In this document: in pieces, positions 34,758 through 45,737 of the stretch | Numbering within the stretch: the first letter of the stretch is position 1 | How the letters are laid out: each line of letters begins with the position of its first letter | Assembly: GCF_016583575.1 (NCBI RefSeq) | Contig: NZ_NRRG01000034.1 | Span: 1 to 56,762, forward strand | Source: Thiocystis violacea | GTDB taxonomy: Bacteria; Pseudomonadota; Gammaproteobacteria; Chromatiales; Chromatiaceae | Direction of reading: 5' to 3' | Length of the DNA stretch: 56,762 nucleotides | Made by a program: the position numbers and the translations under genes | The notes under the pieces: generated by a model | Told to the model about the DNA's origin: nothing | What the model saw: only the letters and a program-made list of their open reading frames with translations | Databases searched by the model: none

Positions 34758-35825
34758 ATGCTCCCTATCGATATCCGGCCAGACAAGCTCGCCCAGGAAA
34801 TGCTCGACTACAGTCGCAAGCTGGGTCAGGGCATGGAAAACCTGCTCAACGCCGAGGCCATCGACACCGGCGTCAGCCCGAAACAGCCCGTTCACAGCGA
34901 GGACAAGCTGGTCCTCTACCGCTACGACACCCCCGAGGGCGTCACGCCCGGCGCGGTGCCGCTGCTGATCGTCTACGCCCTGGTCAACCGGCCCTACATG
35001 ACGGACATCCAGGAAGACCGCTCCACCATCAAGGGGCTGCTCGCCACCGGCCAGGACGTCTATCTGATCGACTGGGGCTACCCGGACCAGGCCGACCGCG
35101 CCCTGACCCTGGACGACTACATCAACGGCTACATCGACCGCTGCGTGGACTTCCTGTGCGAATCCCACGGCGTCGAGAAGGTCAACATCCTCGGCATCTG
35201 CCAGGGTGGCGCCTTCAGTCTGATGTACGCCTCGCTGCACCCGGACAAGGTCAACAACCTGGTGACCATGGTCACCCCGGTCGACTTCAAGACCCCGGAC
35301 AATCTGCTGTCCGCCTGGGTACGGAATATGGACGTCGACCTGGCGGTCGACACCATGGGCAACATCCCCGGCGAGCTGTTGAACTGGACCTTCCTGTCGC
35401 TCAAGCCCTTCAGCCTGACCGGCCAGAAATACGTCAACATGGTCGATCTGCTCGATGACCCGGACAAGGTCAAGAATTTCCTGCGCATGGAGAAATGGAT
35501 CTTCGACAGCCCGGACCAGGCCGGCGAGACCTTCCGTCAGTTCATCAAGGATTTCTACCAGAACAACGGCTTCATCAACGGCGGCGTGAAGCTCGGCGGG
35601 CGTGAAGTGGACCTCAAGCACGTCACCTGCCCGGTGCTCAACATCTTCGCGCTCCAGGATCACCTGGTTCCGCCGGATGCCTCCAAGGCGCTCAAGGGCC
35701 TGGTCGGCAGCAAGGACTACACGGAACTGGCCTTCCCCGGCGGCCACATCGGCATTTACGTCAGCGGCAAGGCGCAGAAGGAAGTCACCCCCGCGATCGG
35801 CAAGTGGCTCAACGAGCGAAGCTGA
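34758..35825 (+). CDS. phaC: Class III PHA synthase catalytic subunit PhaC
   Basis: Polymerises (R)-3-hydroxybutyryl-CoA to PHB. The 355-residue alpha/beta-hydrolase-fold protein has the lipase-like box GICQGG with nucleophile C148, the acid D301 (ALQDH) and base H330 (GGHIG). These correspond to C149, D302 and H331 of the A. vinosum enzyme with one residue fewer in the N-terminal part. Large blocks such as the ALVNRPYMTDIQEDRSTIKG region look almost identical to A. vinosum. AGGAAAG precedes the ATG. It forms a two-gene operon with phaE. Confidence 0.98.
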   Translation: MLPIDIRPDKLAQEMLDYSRKLGQGMENLLNAEAIDTGVSPKQPVHSEDKLVLYRYDTPEGVTPGAVPLLIVYALVNRPYMTDIQEDRSTIKGLLATGQDVYLIDWGYPDQADRALTLDDYINGYIDRCVDFLCESHGVEKVNILGICQGGAFSLMYASLHPDKVNNLVTMVTPVDFKTPDNLLSAWVRNMDVDLAVDTMGNIPGELLNWTFLSLKPFSLTGQKYVNMVDLLDDPDKVKNFLRMEKWIFDSPDQAGETFRQFIKDFYQNNGFINGGVKLGGREVDLKHVTCPVLNIFALQDHLVPPDASKALKGLVGSKDYTELAFPGGHIGIYVSGKAQKEVTPAIGKWLNERS

Positions 35826-35834
35826 TCCAAGCCT

Positions 35835-35871
35835 TCCAGCCGTCGGCCCGACACAGGGGCTGGCGGCTGGA
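35835..35871. terminator. Stem-loop between phaC and the convergent gene
   Basis: TCCAGCCG (35835-35842) and CGGCTGGA (35864-35871) form an 8-bp perfect stem around a 21-base loop, ten bases after the phaC stop. It lies between convergent genes and could serve both, although only a short TCTCT follows. Confidence 0.5.
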
Positions 35872-35874
35872 TCT

Positions 35875-36522
35875 CTAATCCTGCACGTAGAAGTGATGCC
35901 AGCCGGCACCGCTGGCTCGGATCAACAGATCGAACAGCGACTGGGTTGGCGTCGCCTCCCCTGGAAAGACCTCCTCCACCTGGATGAAGAGGCAGCCGAA
36001 CCCACCCTGCTGCTTCCAGTCCCATCCCCAAGGCGCACGCGTTTCGCCACAGCTCGGACAACTCACACCGGCATGCGGATGCGCGGCCCAATGGTCCGTG
36101 CGCTCGCGCCAGTCGGTCAATCGCGCCCGACACCCCAGACACCTTGGCGCCCTGGTATTGCGACCCGATAACAGCCAGGGATGCGCGCTGGCGGGCGGAA
36201 TGCGGATATGGGCGAAGCGGGTGTCGGCCTCGGGCTCATCCCGAACCCAGACCGAACAGCCAGCGAAGGCCAGCAGACTCAGGAACCCAGGCCCGATCCG
36301 GAAGGCGCGAGCGCCGCCTTCGCCCAGATGTTCGCCCAGACGTTCGCCGAGAAATCCCGCCGTGGTCAGCGCCTCGATCAGTAAACCGCTATCCGGGGCG
36401 GCATGAGGATCGGCAGGGGTCAGCACCAAGCGACCCGTATGGGCGGGCGAAAGCGGTTTCGGCCCCTTGGGGTCGTCCGGCGCGGAGGTTGGGCCATCGA
36501 TGGCGAGGGGCTCAATTTTCAT
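35875..36522 (-). CDS. Hypothetical protein with zinc-ribbon
   Basis: A 215-residue protein of unknown family. Two cysteine pairs, CLGC near 128-131 and CPSC near 154-157, have zinc-ribbon spacing. The remaining sequence is rich in Pro, Gly and Trp, with a GWDWKQQGGFGCLFIQVEEVFPGEA-type C-terminal segment. No signal peptide is seen. Its start lies 11 bases inside the 3' end of the response-regulator gene upstream, so the two genes are probably translationally coupled. It may bind metal or nucleic acid; nothing in the sequence decides its role. Confidence 0.75.
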   Translation of the reverse strand: MKIEPLAIDGPTSAPDDPKGPKPLSPAHTGRLVLTPADPHAAPDSGLLIEALTTAGFLGERLGEHLGEGGARAFRIGPGFLSLLAFAGCSVWVRDEPEADTRFAHIRIPPASAHPWLLSGRNTRAPRCLGCRARLTDWRERTDHWAAHPHAGVSCPSCGETRAPWGWDWKQQGGFGCLFIQVEEVFPGEATPTQSLFDLLIRASGAGWHHFYVQD

Positions 36523-38602
36523 GCGACATACGCTGGAAATCGAAGGTCAAATCCGGGCTCGGCATCTGGAGATAATGGCCCTGGATGAAATCCGGCCGAC
36601 AGGTCCAGACGCGCGAGACGCCGGCCTGGTCGTCGATGCCCGGAGCGATCACCGAGATACCGCGCACCTGAAGCGACTGGATCACATCCATGAGTCGCGT
36701 CTGTTCCATCTCGCGGGTCGTCTGAAGCGACAGCTTGACCAGCGTCACGCCGAGCCGCCCCAGCAGGGAGACCTCTTCCCTCAGACCCGTGACATGACAG
36801 ACGCAGATCTGCATCCCATAGTTGCGCAGACGCTCGATCAGCGGCTTGGCGTCGCCGCGATGCTGACGAATGTCGTTCATCTGAACCTGCAACAAGGGAT
36901 AGACCTGAGTCAGATTCCCCTGGACGATCTGGTCGCGCAGCCAGGGAAACCACTCCGGAGCGGTCAGGGTCGTGATGTTCTGATGCACCAGCAGCTTCAA
37001 CCTGGGATGCTCGACGCGGCGCGCGCGCATGATTTCCAAGGCCCGCCGCAGCACCCAGCGATCGATCCTCGGCATCAGCTCCGAGCGCTCCGCGACGGAC
37101 AGGAAATCCGCGGGCGGGATCTCCTCGCCATCCAGGGTCCGCAACCTGATCACGGCCTCGTACAGCTCATCCTCCTGACGGTTCAGCGAAAGAATCGGCT
37201 GGAACAGCAGCAACAGGCCGTCGTGAGCCAGCGCGGTGGTCACCAGCCGCTTAATCACGGATTCGGCCTCCTGGGTTCCTCCTCCCCCCGCTCCACCAGG
37301 CGACCAGACCTGGATTCGGTTCCCGCCGGCCTGTTTCGCGCTCAAGACCGCCTTCTCGCCACGCGACACCAGGGCGGAGACATCGTCCGGCGGTGGATTG
37401 AAGGTGCCGACACCCACGCTCACCGTGACCGGGAGCTCCTTCTCCAGGTTCCCTGGCTTCAGCCCGGCCAACTGGCCGCGTAACTCGTCGGCCAACCCCT
37501 TCAACTGCTCCGCGCTCTCACGCCTGGCCAGGAGGGCATACCGAAAGTCGTCCAGGCGCGTCGCGCTTTCCTCGGCGCCCACCAGTTTGCCGAGCCGCAT
37601 TTCCAGCTCCCGCAGTAATGCCTCGGTGGCGCCGAGACCCAGCGTCTCAAGCAGGGACTGGGAGGTGTCCAGCTCGATGAGCAAAAGGCCCTGCCCATCG
37701 CCGGCCACCTCGTCCGCGTGGATGATCCGCTCCAGATGACGCATGAAGACATCGCGCGGCAGGAATCCACCCGCGCTCTCGCGACGATTGACCAGGGTGC
37801 GGCGATCCTGAAGCCAGCGCGACATCCGCATCCGGTATTCGACCGCCGCGATCAGGGCCGCGCGACGCACGGGCTTGGAAACGAAGCCATCGCCCCCGGC
37901 CTTGAGCGCCTCCAGTTGCCTGTCGAGATCGGTTTCCCCGGACAGAAAGAGCAGCGGGATCCCAAAGAAGTCATCGTGATCGCGAATGATGGCCGCCAGT
38001 TCGGCCCCCGAGAGCGCCGGAAAATAGAGATCCGCCAGAATCAGATTCGGCCTGAAGGCCAGCATGCGCGCGAGCACCTTCATTGGATCCTCGACCACCA
38101 GGGCCTTCATGCCGAGGCTGGCGAGCAGGGTCGCGAGTTTCCGGCCCTCGACCGGATCCGCCAGGATCAGCAGGATGCGATAGGGCCTGGCCTCGATGAG
38201 GCCGCACATTCGGAGAATCCGGGCGGCGAGACGCCCGACCGCCACCGGAGCGACCAGATAGCTGGCTACCCCGGCGCGCATCGCGCCCAGCCTGTGCTCC
38301 AGGGTATCCTCGCCACGTTCCCTGCTGGCGATGCCGATCAGGTTCGGGCGTGCGCCCGCGACATCGGCGAGGGCCGCGATGAAGCCACCGAGCCGGCCCT
38401 CCCCGGAGAACTCCGCCAGATCGAGCAGAACGACCTGGGGCAATGATCCCGCGGCCTCCCGGATGAGATCGAGCGCCTTGGCGAAGGCGACCAACCGGAC
38501 ACCCCTGGGCTCCAGAACGGCGTCCAGTTCCGCCATCAGCTCCCGATCGACGCCCAAGCAGAAGACACGGCCGCGCGAGGCTTCATTGGTGGTAGGTTTC
38601 AT
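36512..38602 (-). CDS. Response regulator with degenerate GGDEF and EAL domains
   Basis: A protein of about 696 residues. Two receiver domains come first: one near 10-135 with D61, and one near 142-265 with the phosphoacceptor-type D191 and the conserved lysine K243 (SKP). A GGDEF-like domain (about 275-435) has RLDDF at the active-site position instead of GGDEF. An EAL-like domain (about 445-690) begins with EAV in place of EAL but keeps the following Arg. The later metal-binding blocks are lost: the DDFGTG position reads CHVTGLREE. It is therefore probably a cyclic di-GMP sensor or scaffold and not an enzyme. The ATG at 38602 is one of several possible starts. Confidence 0.9.
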   Translation of the reverse strand: MKPTTNEASRGRVFCLGVDRELMAELDAVLEPRGVRLVAFAKALDLIREAAGSLPQVVLLDLAEFSGEGRLGGFIAALADVAGARPNLIGIASRERGEDTLEHRLGAMRAGVASYLVAPVAVGRLAARILRMCGLIEARPYRILLILADPVEGRKLATLLASLGMKALVVEDPMKVLARMLAFRPNLILADLYFPALSGAELAAIIRDHDDFFGIPLLFLSGETDLDRQLEALKAGGDGFVSKPVRRAALIAAVEYRMRMSRWLQDRRTLVNRRESAGGFLPRDVFMRHLERIIHADEVAGDGQGLLLIELDTSQSLLETLGLGATEALLRELEMRLGKLVGAEESATRLDDFRYALLARRESAEQLKGLADELRGQLAGLKPGNLEKELPVTVSVGVGTFNPPPDDVSALVSRGEKAVLSAKQAGGNRIQVWSPGGAGGGGTQEAESVIKRLVTTALAHDGLLLLFQPILSLNRQEDELYEAVIRLRTLDGEEIPPADFLSVAERSELMPRIDRWVLRRALEIMRARRVEHPRLKLLVHQNITTLTAPEWFPWLRDQIVQGNLTQVYPLLQVQMNDIRQHRGDAKPLIERLRNYGMQICVCHVTGLREEVSLLGRLGVTLVKLSLQTTREMEQTRLMDVIQSLQVRGISVIAPGIDDQAGVSRVWTCRPDFIQGHYLQMPSPDLTFDFQRMSHEN

Positions 38603-38738
38603 ATCCTGTAGAACCTGTGTATGGAACACGCCATCGTCTGGGGCGATGATGAATGGCCCGCTCGGGTTTCGCAAATCCGTCGCGGGCGGGTTTCTATTGA
38701 AATCACCGCGCCCTTTCGCTAGTTTCGGAGCCTAGATG

Positions 38739-40995
<2,257 letters not shown>

Positions 40996-41002
40996 TCGCT
41001 AA

Positions 41003-41054
41003 CGATCCTGTAGAACAGGATCGAACCCCAGGCGGTCGGTCCCGGTGGACCGAC
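41003..41054. terminator. Two tandem hairpins after thiC
   Basis: A 9-bp perfect hairpin (CGATCCTGT-AGA-ACAGGATCG, 41003-41023) and an 8-bp one (GTCGGTCC-n4-GGACCGAC, 41035-41054) fill the spacer between the convergent thiC and pterin-dehydratase genes. Neither has a T run. They probably mark transcript ends in both directions. Confidence 0.55.
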
Positions 41055-41066
41055 AGGCACGGGGGA

Positions 41067-41432
41067 TCAGTCGTATTTGATGTACTCGTACCGGGCGTCA
41101 TCCGGCGTGCCTTCGAGGGCGCTGTCGGCGGCCGGCCGCCAGGTCACCGTGTCCTCGATCTTGCGCGCCAGCTCGAAGTCCTTGTCGGTGACGCCATTGG
41201 CCGAGTGGGTTAGCAGCGTGACGATGATTCGGGCGTAGGAGGCATGTAGGTCGGGATGGTGCCAGGCGGCCTCGGCCAGGTGCCCGACCGTATTGATGAC
41301 CATCAGCGTGCCTTTCCATCCACTGGTGCGGTATTCGCGATGAATGGCGCCGTCCGCGTAATACCAGTGGGGAAGTTCGGCTTGCAGGCGTTGCCGGATC
41401 TCGGCTTCGGTATGGATCTTGTCGGTGGACAT
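41067..41432 (-). CDS. Pterin-4a-carbinolamine dehydratase
   Basis: Dehydrates 4a-hydroxytetrahydropterin, recycling pterin cofactor. The 121-residue protein has the family signature with H58-H59-P60 in EAAWHHPDLHASY and a second histidine, H76, in THSANGVTDKDFELA. Bacterial members (PhhB) work with phenylalanine hydroxylase, or have a role in molybdopterin or pterin recovery; no hydroxylase gene is in the window. It is convergent with thiC and lies downstream of the RNase T2 gene on the same strand. Confidence 0.93.
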   Translation of the reverse strand: MSTDKIHTEAEIRQRLQAELPHWYYADGAIHREYRTSGWKGTLMVINTVGHLAEAAWHHPDLHASYARIIVTLLTHSANGVTDKDFELARKIEDTVTWRPAADSALEGTPDDARYEYIKYD

Positions 41433-41509
41433 AGGGATTCACTCCAGTCATGCGGGTTCGAACCCGGCGCCTCGACCGGAGGGCCGAAGCGCCCATCAAG
41501 GCCCCGGCG

Positions 41510-42589
41510 CTAATTCGCCACGCGGGTCACGCGCCCTTGGGCGCAACTCCTCTGATGGCTCGACTTGGATGTCGGCGGGGCGGCCTGGATGAGACGCCCC
41601 AGTTCGGCCGGCTCGCCGATATCGCCGTTCAAACTGATCCAGAGTTCGGTGATGATGTTCTCGCCGCCGACCCGCGCGCAGCGAATGAGAACGCGCTCGC
41701 CCGCGCCCGCGCCGAAGGCGTCGTCGAAGGCGGACTCGATCTGGTCGCGGGTCAGGATCTCGCCCAGCCGGGCGACGAATAGATCGCGCACACCCGAGGC
41801 GTTGAGGGCGTCCAGCGGGGCCAGCGATTCGGAGAAGTACTCATCCGGATCGGTCCCGGCGTCGGGTCCACTCCTGTCCGCCTCGTAACAGGCACCGTGC
41901 TTCGGCCATTCGCGCCGGTGCAGACCGGATCGCACCCCCGGCATGGCCACCTCCAGGCGCGCCATCACCCCAGAGGAGAGATCGATCCCGGCGTCCCTGT
42001 CCTGGCTGGCCGAGCAGTCGATGGGCGCGCCGCGACCGCAATAGCAGGGAAAGATCGCCTTGTCGTCCAGATCGTCCGGCCAGAGCCCGTGCAGCGAGAA
42101 ATGGCTGGCGTCGTGGCGCTCGGCCGTTTGCGATCGACACTCCGCCTTGTCCCGGCCGGCACTGGTGGCGCAGAACCCCGGTTGCCAGCTCGCGGCGAGC
42201 ACCAGTTCGATGCTGTCGGGCGTCAGGCCCGCGCCGCCCGGACCGCCACCGGAACCGCCGCCCGACCCCGGCTCGCCATCGACGAGGACCAGTGAATCCT
42301 TCGGGGCATAGGCCCCGCAGCCCATCGGAACCCAGCGCGCCTCGGTCAGGGGCGCGCCCGGCACCAGGATGCGATAGTGGCTGCCAGGCGTGGCGTTGCG
42401 TCCAATCATGTCGTAGGCGCGCCGGGGTTCGAGCCGGATGTTGCCGGGGTTGTCCCGATCCTTCTTCTTGGTCGCCTCGCAGGCCTTGAGGGCGATGAAA
42501 TAACCCTTGAGATTGACCTCCTGGGCCTGGGTCGGAGCGGCGAGACCGACCGACAGGAACAGCGCCGCCGAAAAGATGAGCTGTCGCAT
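41510..42589 (-). CDS. Secreted RNase T2-family ribonuclease
   Basis: A 359-residue exported protein. The signal peptide (1-23, cleavage after AQA) is followed by an N-terminal region of about 90 residues, a Gly-rich linker (GSGGGSGGGPGG, about 108-119) and an RNase T2 domain. Both catalytic segments are present: CAS1 with H167 (SLHGLWP) and CAS2 with E227 and H231 (EWPKHGAC). It should cleave single-stranded RNA in the periplasm or outside the cell. The ATG at 42589 has GGAGG upstream; a frame open to 42733 overlaps the amylosucrase gene. It lies about 110 bases past amylosucrase on the same strand. Confidence 0.92.
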   Translation of the reverse strand: MRQLIFSAALFLSVGLAAPTQAQEVNLKGYFIALKACEATKKKDRDNPGNIRLEPRRAYDMIGRNATPGSHYRILVPGAPLTEARWVPMGCGAYAPKDSLVLVDGEPGSGGGSGGGPGGAGLTPDSIELVLAASWQPGFCATSAGRDKAECRSQTAERHDASHFSLHGLWPDDLDDKAIFPCYCGRGAPIDCSASQDRDAGIDLSSGVMARLEVAMPGVRSGLHRREWPKHGACYEADRSGPDAGTDPDEYFSESLAPLDALNASGVRDLFVARLGEILTRDQIESAFDDAFGAGAGERVLIRCARVGGENIITELWISLNGDIGEPAELGRLIQAAPPTSKSSHQRSCAQGRVTRVAN

Positions 42590-42696
42590 AGCGAGCCTCC
42601 GCGTCATGGGTGAAGTATCAAATCCGCTGATTGGATGAGGCTCCTGTCCGCCCGGCGACCGGTCAAGGATCCAGCGCCGGATCGTCCTGGGAGCGC

Positions 42697-44670
42697 CTAT
42701 AACAGCGAGCGTCCGCGCGGATTCGCCAGCCATTGGAAATGATAGGGCGGGATCACCAGACGATTGTTGAACAGTGTGGGCGACTCGCCCGTGACCAGAT
42801 CCTGGAGCGGCCCGCGACCGAACAACCCGCGGTGGCTGAGATCATCCAGATCCAGATATTGCGGCGCGGCGTCGAAATTGGCCGCGACCAGCACCGAGCT
42901 GGTCGGCATGGTCGGGTGGGTGCGCAGGAAGACGAAAAGGTGCGGATTGCCCACGTCGACCGGCTCGCGGTTGTTGAAGTCTGCGAAGGCCGGGGTGTTC
43001 TTGCGCACCGCGATCAGCCGCTTGAGCCCATCGAAGAGGCGCTGCTCGACGCTGCCGGGCTGGTGGCGCCGCTCGGCGCGCTCCCAGTCGATGCGCGGAC
43101 GATGGATCCAGCGCGCATCACTGGCCTTGTTGACGTCGTCCAGGAAGGAGCGGTCGTTCAGGGTACCGATCTCGTCGCCGTACCAGATCAGCGGGATGCC
43201 GCCGAACGAGAGGATCATCCCGTGCAGGGTCAGGATGAGGGCGATCGCCTGGTCGATCGCCGGCTGATCGTCCGTCTCCAGCGCGCTCTCCAGTCCCGCG
43301 AGCGAGGCCAGGGCGCCGGCGATGCGCGCGTCGCCGGTCTTGTGGTTGACCCCGAACGGCCGTCCGCGACTGGGCGAGCCCTCGAAGGCCCCGGTGAACC
43401 AGTCGATCAGGAAGCGGCGATGCGCATAGGGCTCGTAATCGCAGGCGCGGATGTCGGCGTCGTCGAAGCCGAGCCCGATGTCATCGTGACAGCGCACATA
43501 GTTGAGCCAGGTCGCCCGGTCGAGCTTGAGCGGCAGGCTCTGAATGCCCTGATTGAGCAGCTTGGCGTTCTTGGTCGCCACCGCGTCCCAGAGCAGGGCC
43601 ATGAAGGTGGCGTTGTAGGCGATCTCGCATTCCTTGGCGATGACCGCGTCCTCGCCGAAATATTTGATGATTTCCGAAGGCGCCACGATCGCCTCGGCGA
43701 TAAAGAGCACCCCCGGCGCGACCACCTGACAGCAGTCCTTCATCAGTTGCAGGATGAGGTGCGCCTCGCGTTCGTTCTGGGAGCGGGTGCCGATCTTCTT
43801 CCACAGAAAGGCGACCGCGTCCAGGCGCACGATGTCCGCGCCCTGATTGGCCCAGAACAGAATGATGTCCAGCATCTCGATGAAGACCGAGGGGTTGGAG
43901 TAATTCAGATCCCATTGATAGCGATTGAAGACCGTCATCACCCACTGTTCCATGGACTCGTCCCAGGTGAAATTGCCGGGGGCGGTCTCGGGGAAGATCT
44001 CGGGCAGGGTCGCCTCGAACATATCGGGGACGTCGCGGTTCGGAAAGACGTAATAGAAATCCTGGCGGCTCTTGTCGCCGGCGCGCGCCGCGCGCGCCCA
44101 GGCGTGCTCGTCGGAGGTGTGATTCACCACCACGTCGAGCGTCAGCAGCATGCCGCGCGCGTGCATCGTCTCGGCGAGCGCGCGGATGTCCTCGACCGTG
44201 CCGACGCGCGGGTCGATGGCGCGGAAATCACTTACCGCGTAGCCGCCGTCGCTCGCCCCCAGCGGACAGCGCAGGATCGGCATCACATGCACCATGTTGA
44301 CGCCCAGTTCCTGGAGATAGGGCAGGCGCTCGACCAGTCCCTCCAGGGTGGTGGCGAAGCCATCCAGATAGAGCGCCAGACCGGTCCATTCCTGACTCAG
44401 AAACCAGTTGTGATTCTCCTCGCGCTCCATGTCGATCCGCTGGAGCGCCTCGGGCCGATCGAGATAGGCGCGCGCCAGCCGCTCGGTCAATTCGGTGATC
44501 CGCTCCTGGAAGTCCTCGCGATGACCGTAGAGGTGCTCGAACAGCGAATGAATGGCGTAGAAATTCGCGCCCAGGCGGGTATAGAAGTGACGCAGATCCT
44601 GCCGCGCGATCGGATGACTGAGGGCATCGAGGATATCGTTGAGCAGGGCATGGGAAACCGGTTCGTACAT
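42697..44670 (-). CDS. Amylosucrase (GH13)
   Basis: Transglucosidase that uses sucrose to extend alpha-1,4-glucan and releases fructose. The 657-residue protein follows the Neisseria polysaccharea enzyme closely: nucleophile D284 in RLDAVAFLWK, acid/base E326 in AEAIV, and the stabilising H395-D396 in CHDDIG (counterparts of D286, E328 and D393). A SDGGYAVSDFR segment near 140 and a NKASDARWIHRPR segment near 520 are also shared. A sucrose hydrolase of the same subfamily cannot be excluded. The fructokinase gene directly upstream would phosphorylate the released fructose, so the pair probably converts stored or imported sucrose to glycogen and fructose-6-phosphate. Confidence 0.93.
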   Translation of the reverse strand: MYEPVSHALLNDILDALSHPIARQDLRHFYTRLGANFYAIHSLFEHLYGHREDFQERITELTERLARAYLDRPEALQRIDMEREENHNWFLSQEWTGLALYLDGFATTLEGLVERLPYLQELGVNMVHVMPILRCPLGASDGGYAVSDFRAIDPRVGTVEDIRALAETMHARGMLLTLDVVVNHTSDEHAWARAARAGDKSRQDFYYVFPNRDVPDMFEATLPEIFPETAPGNFTWDESMEQWVMTVFNRYQWDLNYSNPSVFIEMLDIILFWANQGADIVRLDAVAFLWKKIGTRSQNEREAHLILQLMKDCCQVVAPGVLFIAEAIVAPSEIIKYFGEDAVIAKECEIAYNATFMALLWDAVATKNAKLLNQGIQSLPLKLDRATWLNYVRCHDDIGLGFDDADIRACDYEPYAHRRFLIDWFTGAFEGSPSRGRPFGVNHKTGDARIAGALASLAGLESALETDDQPAIDQAIALILTLHGMILSFGGIPLIWYGDEIGTLNDRSFLDDVNKASDARWIHRPRIDWERAERRHQPGSVEQRLFDGLKRLIAVRKNTPAFADFNNREPVDVGNPHLFVFLRTHPTMPTSSVLVAANFDAAPQYLDLDDLSHRGLFGRGPLQDLVTGESPTLFNNRLVIPPYHFQWLANPRGRSLL

Positions 44671-44726
44671 GGAGACTCCAGAGCCGCGGGTGAGTCGGGG
44701 GTCTGGTCTGGACCGCCAGCCAGGCG

Positions 44727-45629
44727 CTAGTAGGTATCGAGACCCCAGTGATCGAGGAATGGCTGATACAGGGCTCGATCCGTCCCGGTCGCGCCGCGCC
44801 GCGCGACGATCCGCGAGGCGAAGGTCTGGGCGCGCGCGAGGGTCGTGGCGAGCGGCCAGCCCTGGAGCAGGCCGAGGAGGATCACGGCCGTGAAGGCATC
44901 GCCCGCGCCGACCGTGTCCACGACCTCCAGCGCGGGCGCCGGGGCGACCCGCTCCAGCCCGCCCTCCGGCGTCAGACCGAACGCCCCCTCGCCGCCGAGT
45001 GTGACCACCAGCCCGCTCAGGGCGTGCCGCTCCAGGAACCGCCGCGCCAGGTCGGGCAACGGCCAGGCCGACGCGCCCGCCTCCCCGGCGGATAAACGCA
45101 CCAGTTCATCCCGGTTCAGCTTCACCCAATCGGCGTCCGTCACCAGCCCCAGGGTGGTCTCCAGCGTCCACCAGGGATCGCGCAGATTCACGTCGAGAAA
45201 GACCAGATCCGGGATCCCTCGCTTGAGTCCGAGCAGGGTGGAAGCCGACACCGGGCCGCGCAACGCCAGGGTTCCATGATAGAGCAGCCCAACCGAGCCG
45301 CTATCCATAGGCGCGCGGATGAAATCGTAGGCGCGCTCGGGAAGGATCGCGTAGCTGGGTTCGCCGTCGACCAGGCTCACCCGGACCCGGCCGGTCGGAT
45401 GCTCGGGATCCGTCTGAAGGCCGGACGTGTCCAGGCCCCACGCCTCCATGTCCGCGCGGATCCGCTCGCCGTCCGGATCCGCGCCAGCCGCGCTGATGAA
45501 ACGCGGCCCGGCGCCGAAGGCCGCGAGATGCCAGGCAACATTGAAAGGCGCGCCGCCGAGCACGCGCCGACCATCGGGGAAAACGTCGAACAGCACTTCG
45601 CCAAAAAGACAGGGGTTGGGGTATGGCAT
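44727..45629 (-). CDS. PfkB-family fructokinase
   Basis: Phosphorylates fructose with ATP. The 300-residue ribokinase-fold protein has the N-terminal GGAPFNVAWHLAAFG substrate motif (25-39) and the C-terminal DTVGAGDAF (238-246) with catalytic base D244. Specificity for fructose is inferred from the amylosucrase gene 57 bases downstream on the same strand; sps and spp genes for sucrose synthesis, often linked to this pair in other bacteria, are not in the window. It is probably the first gene of a fructokinase-amylosucrase-RNase T2 transcript. Confidence 0.9.
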   Translation of the reverse strand: MPYPNPCLFGEVLFDVFPDGRRVLGGAPFNVAWHLAAFGAGPRFISAAGADPDGERIRADMEAWGLDTSGLQTDPEHPTGRVRVSLVDGEPSYAILPERAYDFIRAPMDSGSVGLLYHGTLALRGPVSASTLLGLKRGIPDLVFLDVNLRDPWWTLETTLGLVTDADWVKLNRDELVRLSAGEAGASAWPLPDLARRFLERHALSGLVVTLGGEGAFGLTPEGGLERVAPAPALEVVDTVGAGDAFTAVILLGLLQGWPLATTLARAQTFASRIVARRGATGTDRALYQPFLDHWGLDTY

Positions 45630-45737
45630 CGTCGGAGATCCTCCGGAGTCGAGCCGAGCGGCTGGCCGCGGCCAGCCGCTCGGTCCTTTCCAGGATAGCC
45701 AAGCGAGCAGGCGCCCGCGCGGCCTAGGGCGACGAGG

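Noticed and set aside
42733-44730. A 665-codon open frame opposite the amylosucrase gene
   Set aside because: Antisense frame with no domain or ribosome-binding site; the amylosucrase reading has all catalytic residues.
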